In this document: piece after piece, positions 15,313 to 23,225 of the stretch
Numbering within the stretch: position 1 is the first letter of the stretch
How the letters are laid out: each line of letters begins with the position of its first letter
Source of the DNA: Gemmatimonadaceae bacterium
GTDB lineage: Bacteria > Latescibacterota > UBA2968 > UBA8231
Direction of reading: 5' to 3'
DNA: 64,000 bases
NCBI GenBank assembly: GCA_026706075.1
Contig: JAPOZM010000040.1
Location: forward strand, 62,001 to 126,000
Made by a program: the position numbers and the translations under genes
The notes under the pieces: generated by a model
Database searches by the model: none
Told to the model about the DNA's origin: nothing
What the model saw: only the letters and a program-made list of their open reading frames with translations

Positions 15313-16974
15313 TCAGTGCAGGAGCGTCAGCTTGCGACTCTCCGGCACGCCATCGACGGAGAGCACGAGGAAATAAGTGCCCGACGCCTGACGCCGGCCC
15401 TCCCGGTCGCGGCCGTCCCAGACATGCTGGTAGTCCCCCGCCGGCCGCTCGGCCTCCGCCGCCAGCACCCGCACCCGTTGCCCCAACTCGTCGTAGATGT
15501 GCACCGAGACGTTGGCTGATCGCTCCAAGTGGTAGGCGAGGGTAACCGCGGCATTGGAGGGGTTCGGGTAGAGGCGCAGGGAGGGGAACGTGCCCGCCGA
15601 GACGCTCGCCGAGGGGGTCTCCTGGACCGCCTCGACAGCGGTGGGGAGCGCCCACTCACTCACGCTACAGACGCGACGCAACTGCGAAAACTCCCCCCCG
15701 CCCCAATACCCACTGCCGTATTCGCGAGTCGCAACCACCAAGAGATCGCCGTCTTGGGTAAGGAGCATGGTCCAAGGTCCCCAGATGTGAGCCTCCAGGG
15801 CCGGACCGCCATCACCGATACCTGCAAAGCAAGGATTAGCTCGCACTTCACCTTGCACCACGGGCTTGTCGGAGGAGCTGCAGCCCGGTACCGTGTAGAT
15901 CTCTCTCCCGTTGCCAGCAATGGTCTCGATGGTGCCGTCCGGCCGGACCCGATGAATGCGATCGAGGTAGTAGTCGCTGATGTACAGAGTGCCCAGTTGG
16001 TCGACACCCAGGTAACTCGGCTTGAGCAACTTCGCGCCGGGAGGATCCGTGATATACCTGCCCCCCATTCCATCTCTGGCTCTGTCCAACCTTTCGGACG
16101 GTCTGCCCTCCACTCCCGAGACGACGACGTCGATCGTGCCGTCCACGTGGCGGCGGAAGACCCGATAGCCCACCGAGAAATACAGCGATCCTTGCGGACC
16201 GATGACCATGCTACTCGGCCTCATTCTCTTTGGAGCGTCCTTCTCCCTCCACGTTTCATAGCTGTCGGTGATTCGCTCCCCGTTGCGATCTGTGGCCGTA
16301 GAGTCCAGCAGCGTCGTGACGACCCCTTCGGCATCGATCTGACGTATGCGGCCGTTGCCATAGTCCATGACCAGAAGATTGTCCTCGAGATCGAACACCA
16401 TCGCACTTCTCTTGAACCCCGGGGAGCTGGCGAAGCGAAAGGTGGCCTCTCTGGCCGGTCCACCGTCGCCGCTGGAACCGAGCTCGCCGGTCCCAGCGAA
16501 GGTGACCACCTGCCCATTCGCCTCCACACGCGCTATGCGCACCGGCCAACCGCACACCTGGTTGGGACATGTCCAGTAGGCATAGTCGACAAAGTACAGC
16601 CGGCCGGCCCTGTCGAAGGCCATCGCGCCCGGGATGATGCGAGCCTCCAGCGCCGCCACGCTGTCGACAAATACATTGTCCCTCTGCTCCTTACGGGTCT
16701 GGGGGACCCCCACGACGCGCGTGGCCGTGCCGTCGGCTTCGAGACGGTAGATGATCGTGTCGTCGGCCACGTAGAGGCGTCCTGCCGGGTCTGACGCCAG
16801 GAACTTGGGCACATAGCTCTTATAGTCGCTGAAGGCGGCCAGGTGATCGCCGTCCGGGGCGGTCACCGTGGTGATGGTGCCCGGTGGGCCGCACGGCGGC
16901 AGGGCCCACCCAAGGGACCCCGGCCCCAGCGACCCGAGAAGGAGGACAACACAGTAGCGCTGCCTGGCGACCAT
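15313..16974 (-). CDS. secreted NHL-type propeller protein with FlgD-like C-terminal domain, copy 2
   Basis: 553 residues. The signal peptide and first ~45 residues almost repeat copy 1 (LGSLGPGSLGWALPPCGPPG). Blades include MAFDRAGRLYFVDYAYW, GDGGPAREATFRF, LLVMDYGNGRIRQIDAEGVV, SLYFSVGYRVFRRHVDG, LGTLYISDYYLDRIHRV and a further GDGGPALEAHIWGP. The C-terminal domain (SLRLYPNPSNAA onward) is about nine-tenths identical to copy 1, ending SRKLTLLH in both. It is predicted to be exported via Sec and then sorted by its C-terminal domain. The ATG at 16974 is 11 bases from the stop of the Sec-ArsC gene upstream, so the paralogue pair may end that operon. Confidence 0.82.
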   Translation of the reverse strand: MVARQRYCVVLLLGSLGPGSLGWALPPCGPPGTITTVTAPDGDHLAAFSDYKSYVPKFLASDPAGRLYVADDTIIYRLEADGTATRVVGVPQTRKEQRDNVFVDSVAALEARIIPGAMAFDRAGRLYFVDYAYWTCPNQVCGWPVRIARVEANGQVVTFAGTGELGSSGDGGPAREATFRFASSPGFKRSAMVFDLEDNLLVMDYGNGRIRQIDAEGVVTTLLDSTATDRNGERITDSYETWREKDAPKRMRPSSMVIGPQGSLYFSVGYRVFRRHVDGTIDVVVSGVEGRPSERLDRARDGMGGRYITDPPGAKLLKPSYLGVDQLGTLYISDYYLDRIHRVRPDGTIETIAGNGREIYTVPGCSSSDKPVVQGEVRANPCFAGIGDGGPALEAHIWGPWTMLLTQDGDLLVVATREYGSGYWGGGEFSQLRRVCSVSEWALPTAVEAVQETPSASVSAGTFPSLRLYPNPSNAAVTLAYHLERSANVSVHIYDELGQRVRVLAAEAERPAGDYQHVWDGRDREGRRQASGTYFLVLSVDGVPESRKLTLLH

Positions 16975-16985
16975 GGCCCCCTACC

Positions 16986-17336
16986 TCAGTCGAGGATCTC
17001 CTCCACCCGCTCTTCCGGCCGGGCGATGACCGCCCGGTCCCCGCGCACGCAGATGGGCCGTTGCATCACCCCCGGGTGCTCCAGCAGAAGCCCCACGAGG
17101 GCGTCGGCCGAGGCGTAGTCGTCCAGGTCGAGGCCGAGCTCCTCGAAGGAGCCCGGGTGGATCATCTCCCGGGGGTCGCAGCCGAGCAGCTCGAGGAACC
17201 TCCTCAGCTGCGCCTCGTCCGGCGGGTGGTGCAGGTACTCGACGACGTCGAACTCGACGCCTCGGGCGCGCAGGATCTCCATTGCGCCCCTCGACTTGCT
17301 TCAGCCGGGGTTGTGGTAGAGGGTGATCCTGTCCAC
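16986..17336 (-). CDS. ArsC/Spx-family oxidoreductase with selenocysteine at catalytic position 12
   Basis: 116 residues when the in-frame TGA at 17301-17303 is read as Sec. The protein starts VDRITLYHNPG-U-SKSRGAME from a GTG at 17336, with AGGAGA seven to eight bases upstream. In glutaredoxin-type arsenate reductases (E. coli ArsC) the catalytic Cys is residue 12 in HNPxC, exactly where the TGA lies. The rest is normal ArsC: FDVVEYLHHPPDEAQLRRFL, VMQRPICV (the RPI arginine) and AVIARPEERV (second arginine region). A candidate SECIS hairpin follows the TGA, and selA, selB and tRNA-Sec are in this window. It begins 23 bases after the HEAT/CBM9 gene. Role: thiol/selenol reductase, arsenate or another disulfide-type substrate. 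An annotation ignoring Sec would start at the internal ATG at 17282 and lose the active site. Confidence 0.88.
17264..17289 (-). promoter_or_regulatory. candidate bacterial SECIS element of the Sec-ArsC gene
   Basis: Eleven bases after the TGA, GGGCGC (17289-17284) can pair with GCGCCC (17269-17264). The 14-base apical part contains GGAGATCC, which can form a small inner GG-AGAT-CC hairpin. Distance and size fit bacterial SECIS elements, which lie in the coding region just after UGA and are bound by SelB. An alternative register (GCGCA with TGCGC) is possible, so the exact fold is uncertain. Confidence 0.55.
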
Positions 17337-17359
17337 GGCGGTTTCTCCTTTCGTTCGAG

Positions 17360-18742
17360 CTATTCGAAGAGCAGCACCCCGAAGCGGTCGGGGCGGTGGG
17401 CGTTGCCGTAGGTCGGCACCCACTGGCCGTACTCCGAGGCGTTGCCGATGCGCACGCGGGCCACGTTGAAGCCCCACTCCACGCCCGCCGCGGCGGGGCC
17501 CTCCTCCAGCTGCGCCGTCGGGATCGCCGCCTCGACGACCCAGAAGGTGTCGGCCACGGCGGTGCCCACCTCGATGGCGCCGGTCCATGAGTCGCCGGGC
17601 CGTCGGGGCCCGTGGTGGCTGTCCTTGATCGTGCCGAGGGTGTTGAGGATGAAGTGATAGAACGACTGGCTGTCGCGGTTGGTGTCGATGAAGATCTCCA
17701 GGCAGTCGTCGGTGTGGACGTCGCCGTCGCGCTGCGTCTCCGCCGCCGCCAGGTTTGCCGTGGTCGGCTCGTAACCCTTCACGGCGACGAAGAGGGTGTC
17801 GGCGCGGTAGCCGATCCAGGCCTCCGAGCGGCCCTCGGTGGGCCGCACCGTGAGCCGCCAGATGCACTGGTAGAACTCGGTCAGCGGCTGCACCTGGCGC
17901 CACGCCGGCTCGTCGAGAACGCCATCGATGCGCGGGCTCTGCTTCAGTGCGGGCACCCGCGCCACCATGCCGAGGCGCTCCAGGTACTCCCGGCCGCGCC
18001 CCGGGTCGCCGTTGGCGTAGAACAGCTTCCCGAGCTTCTGGTGGATGTTGACGCTCCCCGGCGCCAGCTCCAGGGCCGAGAGCAGCAGCTCCTCGGCGCC
18101 GGCCGCGTCGGCGGCCAGGAAGAGCCTCTCCGCCTCCCCGGCCAGGTCCTCGGCCAGCACCTCCAGCCACTCCCGGGCGGCCTCGCGCAGTTCCTCCGGC
18201 GGCCCCGAGGCGATCAGCTCCTGCAGCAGGGCGGCGAAGCTCTCCTTCTGGGCCGGATCCAGCACGTCGGGGTCCACCCGGGTGCCCCAGTCGTCGTGCC
18301 AGTCGGAGGACATGAACTCGAGGGCGGCCAGGATCTCGCCCTTCATGGCCGGATCGGTCTCGGCCTCGAAGCGCGCCAGCAGGGGAGGGATGGCCTCGGG
18401 CCGCCGCAGGTTGCCGAGGGCGCGGGCCACGCCGGCGCGCACCCGCGGCTCCGGGTCCTCCAGGCCGGCCACGAGGCTGGCGAAGAGGCGGCCGTCGGCC
18501 TCGCGCAGGTAGAGCCGGTAGAGGGACTCGGCCAGGTCGGCGCGGGCCCTGGCCGGCAGGGACCGGTCCTCGAAGGCGGCGATCAGCGGATCGACGGCGG
18601 TGCCCTTGGCCATGTTCAGGGCCAGCCGCGCCTCCTCGAGATCGCCGTCGCCGTCGACGATGGTGTCGATGTGGCGCTGAACGGGATCGCCGCAGGCCGC
18701 CAGCCCGAGGACGCCTGCGAGGAGCAGGGCGCGGGGCCTCAC
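17360..18742 (-). CDS. lipoprotein with HEAT-like repeats and CBM9-like C-terminal domain
   Basis: 460 residues from a GTG at 18742 overlapping the upstream permease stop (GTGA). The signal peptide ends in lipobox LGLAAC. Next come HEAT-like helical repeats (DPLIAAFEDRSLPARARADL, RLFASLVAGLEDPEPRVRAG, AIPPLLARFEAETDPAMKGE), then a TPR-like stretch (AEELLLSALELAPGSVNIHQ). From about residue 265 (SPRIDGVLDEPAWRQV) a CBM9/DOMON-like module runs to the end (CLEIFIDTNRDSQSF, GFNVARVRIGN). It is predicted to be anchored in the membrane facing the periplasm or outside. Coupling to the two ABC-2 permeases suggests it works with them, perhaps in sensing or turnover. Exact role unknown. Confidence 0.75.
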   Translation of the reverse strand: MRPRALLLAGVLGLAACGDPVQRHIDTIVDGDGDLEEARLALNMAKGTAVDPLIAAFEDRSLPARARADLAESLYRLYLREADGRLFASLVAGLEDPEPRVRAGVARALGNLRRPEAIPPLLARFEAETDPAMKGEILAALEFMSSDWHDDWGTRVDPDVLDPAQKESFAALLQELIASGPPEELREAAREWLEVLAEDLAGEAERLFLAADAAGAEELLLSALELAPGSVNIHQKLGKLFYANGDPGRGREYLERLGMVARVPALKQSPRIDGVLDEPAWRQVQPLTEFYQCIWRLTVRPTEGRSEAWIGYRADTLFVAVKGYEPTTANLAAAETQRDGDVHTDDCLEIFIDTNRDSQSFYHFILNTLGTIKDSHHGPRRPGDSWTGAIEVGTAVADTFWVVEAAIPTAQLEEGPAAAGVEWGFNVARVRIGNASEYGQWVPTYGNAHRPDRFGVLLFE

Positions 18743-20121
18743 TTGATGTCGTAGCGCAGGAAGGAGAGGTAGGCGGCCATGAAGAACAGGACGGTCCAGG
18801 CCGCCAGGAGCATCACGTCGGGCAGGACCGCGGCCAGGCGTTCGGCCACGGGCGTGGGCTGGTAGACCCAGCGCGGACGGCCGCTGAGATCTTGCCGCTC
18901 CCGCCAGCGTTGCTCGGCCCAGGCGCGGCTGTAGAGCTCGGTCACGTAGACCGTCAGGCTGCGGCGGTACTCGGGCAGGCTCTGGCGGAAGCGCCGGTCC
19001 TCGGTGAGGCCGGCCCCGGTCAGCTCGGTGGCGGCGTAGGCGAAGGAGGAGAAGGGGGAGAGGCGCGACAGGTTCCGGGCCACCGACACCTGGGCGGCCA
19101 GCTCGTTGGCGTAGCGTCCCTCGATGCGGCCCTCGTCGTCGATCCTCTGCAGCACCCGCTTCTGCCAGCGCAGGTTCCACATCGCCCCCCAGCGGCCGTC
19201 GTCCCCCCAGCGCTCGATATCGGGGTTCTGTTCCTGGAACTCGTCGATCTCGGCAGCGAAGGCCTCGCCGGCGGCCTCGTCGCTGGCCGTCTTCTCCTCC
19301 TCCACCTCCATGAAGTTGCGCAGGGGCACCGCCTCGGCCGCCAGGTAGGGGGCCACGTTGGGGACCACCAGGATCATCAGCACCCAGGCCATGAGCAGGA
19401 CCGTGATCGACGTCGAGGCCAGATGGGTGCGGGTCGAGACCAGGATCCCCATCCCGTAGACGGCGGCCAGGTAGAGCAGGCCCACGGCAACCAGCAGCAG
19501 CAGGGCGATCCAGTCCTGTTCGCCGAGCTCGACGCCGGGGATCACCATGACCACCACGAGGGCGGCGGTCACGGCCAGCAGGAAGGGCGCCGTCAGGGCC
19601 AGGTAACCGCCCACCCACTTGGCCAGCAGCACCAGATCCCGGGGCGCCGAGTACGACATGAGCAGCTTGAGGGTGCCCGACTCCTTCTCGCCCGAGACCG
19701 CGTCGTAGCCGAAGGCGAGGGCCAGCAGGCTCATGACGACGCCGATGAAGAACAGCATGTCCACGGGCGGGAAGAGGTACGACACGGGGTTGACCTCGTG
19801 CTCCGCCTCGAAGATCGGCTGCTGCTCATGGGTGATCCGGGCCGAGACCACCAGCCTCGGGTCGATGCCGCGCACGAAGATCCGCATCGGGCTCAGGGGC
19901 TTGTCGACGACGACGCCGTCGTCCCAGATGTCGCCGCTCTCCTCGAGCTCGTTGTCGTGCATCACCACGTTGGTGCGGTAGTCGGCCAGGGCCTCCTTGT
20001 AGTCGCGGGTCAGCACCACGGCGCTGGAGAGGGTGATCACCAGGCAGATGATGCAGGCCATGGCGAAGCGCAGGCTCAACAGCTGCTCGAGCAGCTCCTT
20101 GCGGATCAGTTGGGCGAGCAC
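18739..20121 (-). CDS. ABC-2 type transporter permease, subunit B
   Basis: 460 residues from GTG 20121. The N-terminal helix (LRFAMACIICLVITLSSAVV) is followed by a ~120-residue extracytoplasmic loop and then a block of five helices. The signature AVSGEKESGTLKLLMSYSAP plus RDLVLLAKWVGGYL is typical of ABC-2 permeases, in which E-K-E-x-G-T-L follows the first helix pair. After another long loop (EVEEEKTASDEAAGEAF) a last helix precedes YLSFLRYDIK. It is a paralogue of the next gene. No ATPase gene is adjacent within the window, so the motor must be encoded elsewhere. Export or membrane-integrity function is inferred; substrate unknown. Confidence 0.82.
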   Translation of the reverse strand: MLAQLIRKELLEQLLSLRFAMACIICLVITLSSAVVLTRDYKEALADYRTNVVMHDNELEESGDIWDDGVVVDKPLSPMRIFVRGIDPRLVVSARITHEQQPIFEAEHEVNPVSYLFPPVDMLFFIGVVMSLLALAFGYDAVSGEKESGTLKLLMSYSAPRDLVLLAKWVGGYLALTAPFLLAVTAALVVVMVIPGVELGEQDWIALLLLVAVGLLYLAAVYGMGILVSTRTHLASTSITVLLMAWVLMILVVPNVAPYLAAEAVPLRNFMEVEEEKTASDEAAGEAFAAEIDEFQEQNPDIERWGDDGRWGAMWNLRWQKRVLQRIDDEGRIEGRYANELAAQVSVARNLSRLSPFSSFAYAATELTGAGLTEDRRFRQSLPEYRRSLTVYVTELYSRAWAEQRWRERQDLSGRPRWVYQPTPVAERLAAVLPDVMLLAAWTVLFFMAAYLSFLRYDIK

Positions 20122-20128
20122 GGCGTCC

Positions 20129-21517
20129 TCAGGTCACGTCGTAGCGCAGGAAGAACAGGTAGGAGAGCAGGAAGAAGAGGACGTTGAAGACCGCCAGCAG
20201 CAGCACGTCGAAGAGCACGGCGTCGACCACGGCGTCCAGACGCGCCTGCTCGATCCGCAGCGCCGGCCAGTGATCGACCTGCAGCCAGCCGTCGTCGGGC
20301 ATCTCCTCGTCGTTGTCGTGGTACTCCTCGTCCCACTCCCACCAGTGATCGGAGAACTCCTCGCCGTAGCGCCGGACGGCGGTGTTGAAGGCGGTGAAGA
20401 GGTCGGCGCCCGTGCCGGCCAGGTCGCTGGCGGCGAGGACGAAGCTGGCCGACGGCGAGGCGCGGGCCAGGTTGCGGCTCAGCTCGACCTGGCCGCGCAG
20501 CCGGTCCCGGTAGTACTGGTCGATCCGGTCCTTGCGCGCCTGTCCCTGCTTCTCGATCTCGTCGGTCATCTCCTCGGCCTCGCGGCCGTAGCCGAGCATG
20601 TTGCGGGCGACCCGCTGCACGCCGATCTGGGTCTCGCGGTCCACGGCGGCCTTCTCGGCCTCGATCTTCTGCAGCGTCGGCACCGGCACCGCCAGGCGGG
20701 CCGCCACCGGGGCCAGGTTGGGGATGACGAGGATCCAGCAGATCCACACGAAGAGGGAGACGAGGAGGGCCGTCGACGCCTTGTGGGTGAGGGTGGAGAT
20801 GAGCATGCCCAGGGCGAAGAACACGGAGACGTAGAGCAGGGAGACGCCGGCGATCCACAGGAAGCGCGACAGGAAGTCGGCGTCGACGTGCACGCTGCCG
20901 GTGAGGACCACGTAGGTGAAGGCGGCGAAGAGGGCCGCCGCCAGGGGCACGGCGAGGGAGAGGTAGCCGCCGATCCACTTGGCCAGCAGCACCAAGTCCC
21001 GGGGCACGCGGTTGGCCAGCAGGAGCTTCAGGGTGCCCCGCTCCTTCTCGCCGCAGACGGCGTCGAAGACGAAGAGCAGGGCCAGCAGGGAGATGACGAT
21101 GTTGGCGATGTAGGCGTAGTCGGGCGAGGCGAAGAGCCGGAAGAGGGGGTTCCGGTAGCGGTCGTCGTCGACGGGGCGCACGTGCCACAGGCTGACGTTG
21201 ACCTGCGTCGGCAGGCGGTCCTCCAGCCCCTTGACGAAGACGCTCATCGGCCGCGGCGCGCGGTCCCCGTAGAAGCCGCTGCCCCCGAAGAGGATGTCGT
21301 GGAGGGCCTCGTCGGGCTCCTCGGCCTCCTGCACCGACCGGACCTGCTCGTGGTGCCGGGCGGCGGCGACCTCGTGCAGGCGCAGGGACCGCTCGTAGCC
21401 GCGGGTCATGGTGAAGACGCTCACCAGGGTGAGCACGAAGAACAGGACGAAGGTCACGGCGAAGCGCAGGCTGAGGACGCCGAGGACGATCTCCTTGCGG
21501 ATCAGGGACAGCAGCAT
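20129..21517 (-). CDS. ABC-2 type transporter permease, subunit A
   Basis: 462 residues, the first gene of the minus-strand operon reaching at least to the Sec-ArsC gene. The layout is the same as its paralogue: N-terminal helix (LRFAVTFVLFFVLTLVSVF), long outer loop, helices, the signature DAVCGEKERGTLKLLLANRV and RDLVLLAKWIGGYLSL, a charged coiled loop (about 280-360) and a final helix before YLFFLRYDVT. The matching termini (FLRYD-x) suggest the two form a heterodimeric permease. The gap to the second gene is only 7 bases. Conserved placement upstream of a lipoprotein resembles GldF/GldG-type or DUF3526-type exporters. Confidence 0.82.
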   Translation of the reverse strand: MLLSLIRKEIVLGVLSLRFAVTFVLFFVLTLVSVFTMTRGYERSLRLHEVAAARHHEQVRSVQEAEEPDEALHDILFGGSGFYGDRAPRPMSVFVKGLEDRLPTQVNVSLWHVRPVDDDRYRNPLFRLFASPDYAYIANIVISLLALLFVFDAVCGEKERGTLKLLLANRVPRDLVLLAKWIGGYLSLAVPLAAALFAAFTYVVLTGSVHVDADFLSRFLWIAGVSLLYVSVFFALGMLISTLTHKASTALLVSLFVWICWILVIPNLAPVAARLAVPVPTLQKIEAEKAAVDRETQIGVQRVARNMLGYGREAEEMTDEIEKQGQARKDRIDQYYRDRLRGQVELSRNLARASPSASFVLAASDLAGTGADLFTAFNTAVRRYGEEFSDHWWEWDEEYHDNDEEMPDDGWLQVDHWPALRIEQARLDAVVDAVLFDVLLLAVFNVLFFLLSYLFFLRYDVT

Positions 21518-21741
21518 GAGAATGGAGAGGGGGGCCGGTGCACGGGCCGCCCGAATCAGCTCCAGTCCTCTGCGCCCGGTCCGGGACCCCGGCCCGGGTC
21601 GGCGGGGTCATCCAGGTCGACGGCCGAGGACGGAAGGGGGGACGGCACCTCGAAGGCGGGATCGGGGGCGAAGGCGTCCCAGAACCCGGGGGGCCACCGG
21701 GTTGGCTCGAGTTCGGTGATCATGGTGACAGGGATCTCCAG

Positions 21742-23145
21742 TTGAGGGACACGAGTATAAGCACCCGACCGCTACATCTCCCATACCTGGGCGGCCTTTC
21801 CGGGCTTCTCCTGCTCGCCGCCATGGCCGGCTGCGGGGACTCCGGCCCCACGGGCCCCGGCTCCCGCCCCGCCGGGATGGAGCTGCTCTCGGGCGGCGCT
21901 CAGCGGGCGGTGCCGGGCCTTCCCGTGGCCGAGCCCGTCGTCGTCCGGGTGGTGGACAGCCAGGGGCGGCCGGTCGCCGGCGTGACCGTCGCCTTCACCC
22001 CGGCCGCGGGCCACGGTCAGGCGGATCCGGCCTCCGCCGCCACCAATGCCGACGGGAGGGCCGCCTCCACCTGGACCCTCGGCGCCGGCATCGGCGTGCA
22101 GAGCCTCCAGGTCTCGGCGGCGGACACCGTCCTCTCGGTGGCTGCCGAGGCCGTCGATCTCGACCGCGAGCTGGACGCCCTGTTCGCGCCGGCTTCCGCC
22201 GCGGAGGTGGAGGCGGTGCGCTCCGACTGGGCCGGCCGCGACGTCTCGGCCAGCGCCGTGGCGGTGGAACACGAGGAGCCGTTCTCCCTGGCCGGCAGGG
22301 CCACCCTGCGGATCCTCTCCCACCGGGTGGCGGGGGTCCTGCACTACGGCGCCGTCCTCGTGCCCGACGGGGCGGCCGCGGAGAGCCTTCCGCTGCTCCT
22401 CTACCTGCACGGCGGGGACCGCGGCGTGTCGGTGGACGAGATCCAGATCGTCGCCTTCGCCCTCGGCCCGCTGGTGGACCGCTTCGTCTACGTGATCCCC
22501 TCCTTCCGGGCCGAGCCCGTGCGCCACGGCGGCGAGAGCTGGGTCTCCGAAGGCCCGGCGAGCCCCTGGGACCACGACGTGGACGACACCCTGGCGCTGG
22601 TCAACGCGGTCTTCGAGTCGACGCCGGAGGCCCGCCCCGGGGGGATGGCCGTCGTCGGTGCCAGCCGGGGGGCGGGGGTGGCGCTGCTGGCGGGGATCCG
22701 CGACGAGCGCATCGAGCGCATCATCGCCCTCTTCGGGCCCACGGACTTCTTCGACGACTGGGTCCGCCAGATCGTCCGCGAGGCGGCCCTGGGGCAGTCC
22801 CGCGACCTGCCGGGGGTGGCCCACCTCGATTCCACCGTCATCGCGCCCTACATCCGCGGGGAGATCCCCCTGCCGGAGGCGCGTCTGGAGATCGTCCGCC
22901 GCTCGGCCGTGCTCTTCGCCGAGGACCTGCCGCCGGTGCAGCTCCATCACGGCACCGCCGACGGCGTCGTCTCCGTGAGCCAGGCCGAGTCCCTGAGGGG
23001 GACGATGGACACCCTGGGGCGGACGCCGCCCGGCTTCGAGGCTTTCATCTACCCCGGGGGCGGGCACTCCTATTTCTCCCTCGACGGGCTCATCCCGCGG
23101 TCGGCGGAGTTCCTCCGGGACTGGTTCGCGTCCCTGGGCCGATGA
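21742..23145 (+). CDS. lipoprotein alpha/beta-hydrolase (esterase) with Big_1-like Ig domain
   Basis: About 467 residues. The hydrophobic LSGLLLLAAMAGC is a lipobox. An Ig-like domain follows (VVRVVDSQGRPVAGVTVAFT, ATNADGRAASTWTLG), typical of Big_1 modules. The C-terminal half is a PHB-depolymerase/prolyl-oligopeptidase-like hydrolase: LLLYLHGGDRG (oxyanion region), VVGASRGAGVALLAG (nucleophile G-x-S-x-G), Asp candidate near LFGPTDFFDD, and PGGGHSYFSLDG (His). It would hydrolyse esters or peptides at the cell surface; substrate unknown. No ATG precedes the signal sequence; a TTG at 21742 is the nearest plausible start, so the start is tentative. It is divergent from the permease operon. Confidence 0.72.
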   Translation: MRDTSISTRPLHLPYLGGLSGLLLLAAMAGCGDSGPTGPGSRPAGMELLSGGAQRAVPGLPVAEPVVVRVVDSQGRPVAGVTVAFTPAAGHGQADPASAATNADGRAASTWTLGAGIGVQSLQVSAADTVLSVAAEAVDLDRELDALFAPASAAEVEAVRSDWAGRDVSASAVAVEHEEPFSLAGRATLRILSHRVAGVLHYGAVLVPDGAAAESLPLLLYLHGGDRGVSVDEIQIVAFALGPLVDRFVYVIPSFRAEPVRHGGESWVSEGPASPWDHDVDDTLALVNAVFESTPEARPGGMAVVGASRGAGVALLAGIRDERIERIIALFGPTDFFDDWVRQIVREAALGQSRDLPGVAHLDSTVIAPYIRGEIPLPEARLEIVRRSAVLFAEDLPPVQLHHGTADGVVSVSQAESLRGTMDTLGRTPPGFEAFIYPGGGHSYFSLDGLIPRSAEFLRDWFASLGR

Positions 23146-23225
23146 TCGGGCGGAGGGCGCACCGGGTAGCCGGAGCCGGGCCCTCATTCCTTAGTATTGA
23201 AGCAACCAGAAAAGGAGGGACGACG

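Noticed and set aside
16986..17282. 98-residue gene starting at the internal ATG (17282)
   Set aside because: It lacks the whole active-site loop; reading TGA as Sec restores a complete ArsC start with ribosome site.
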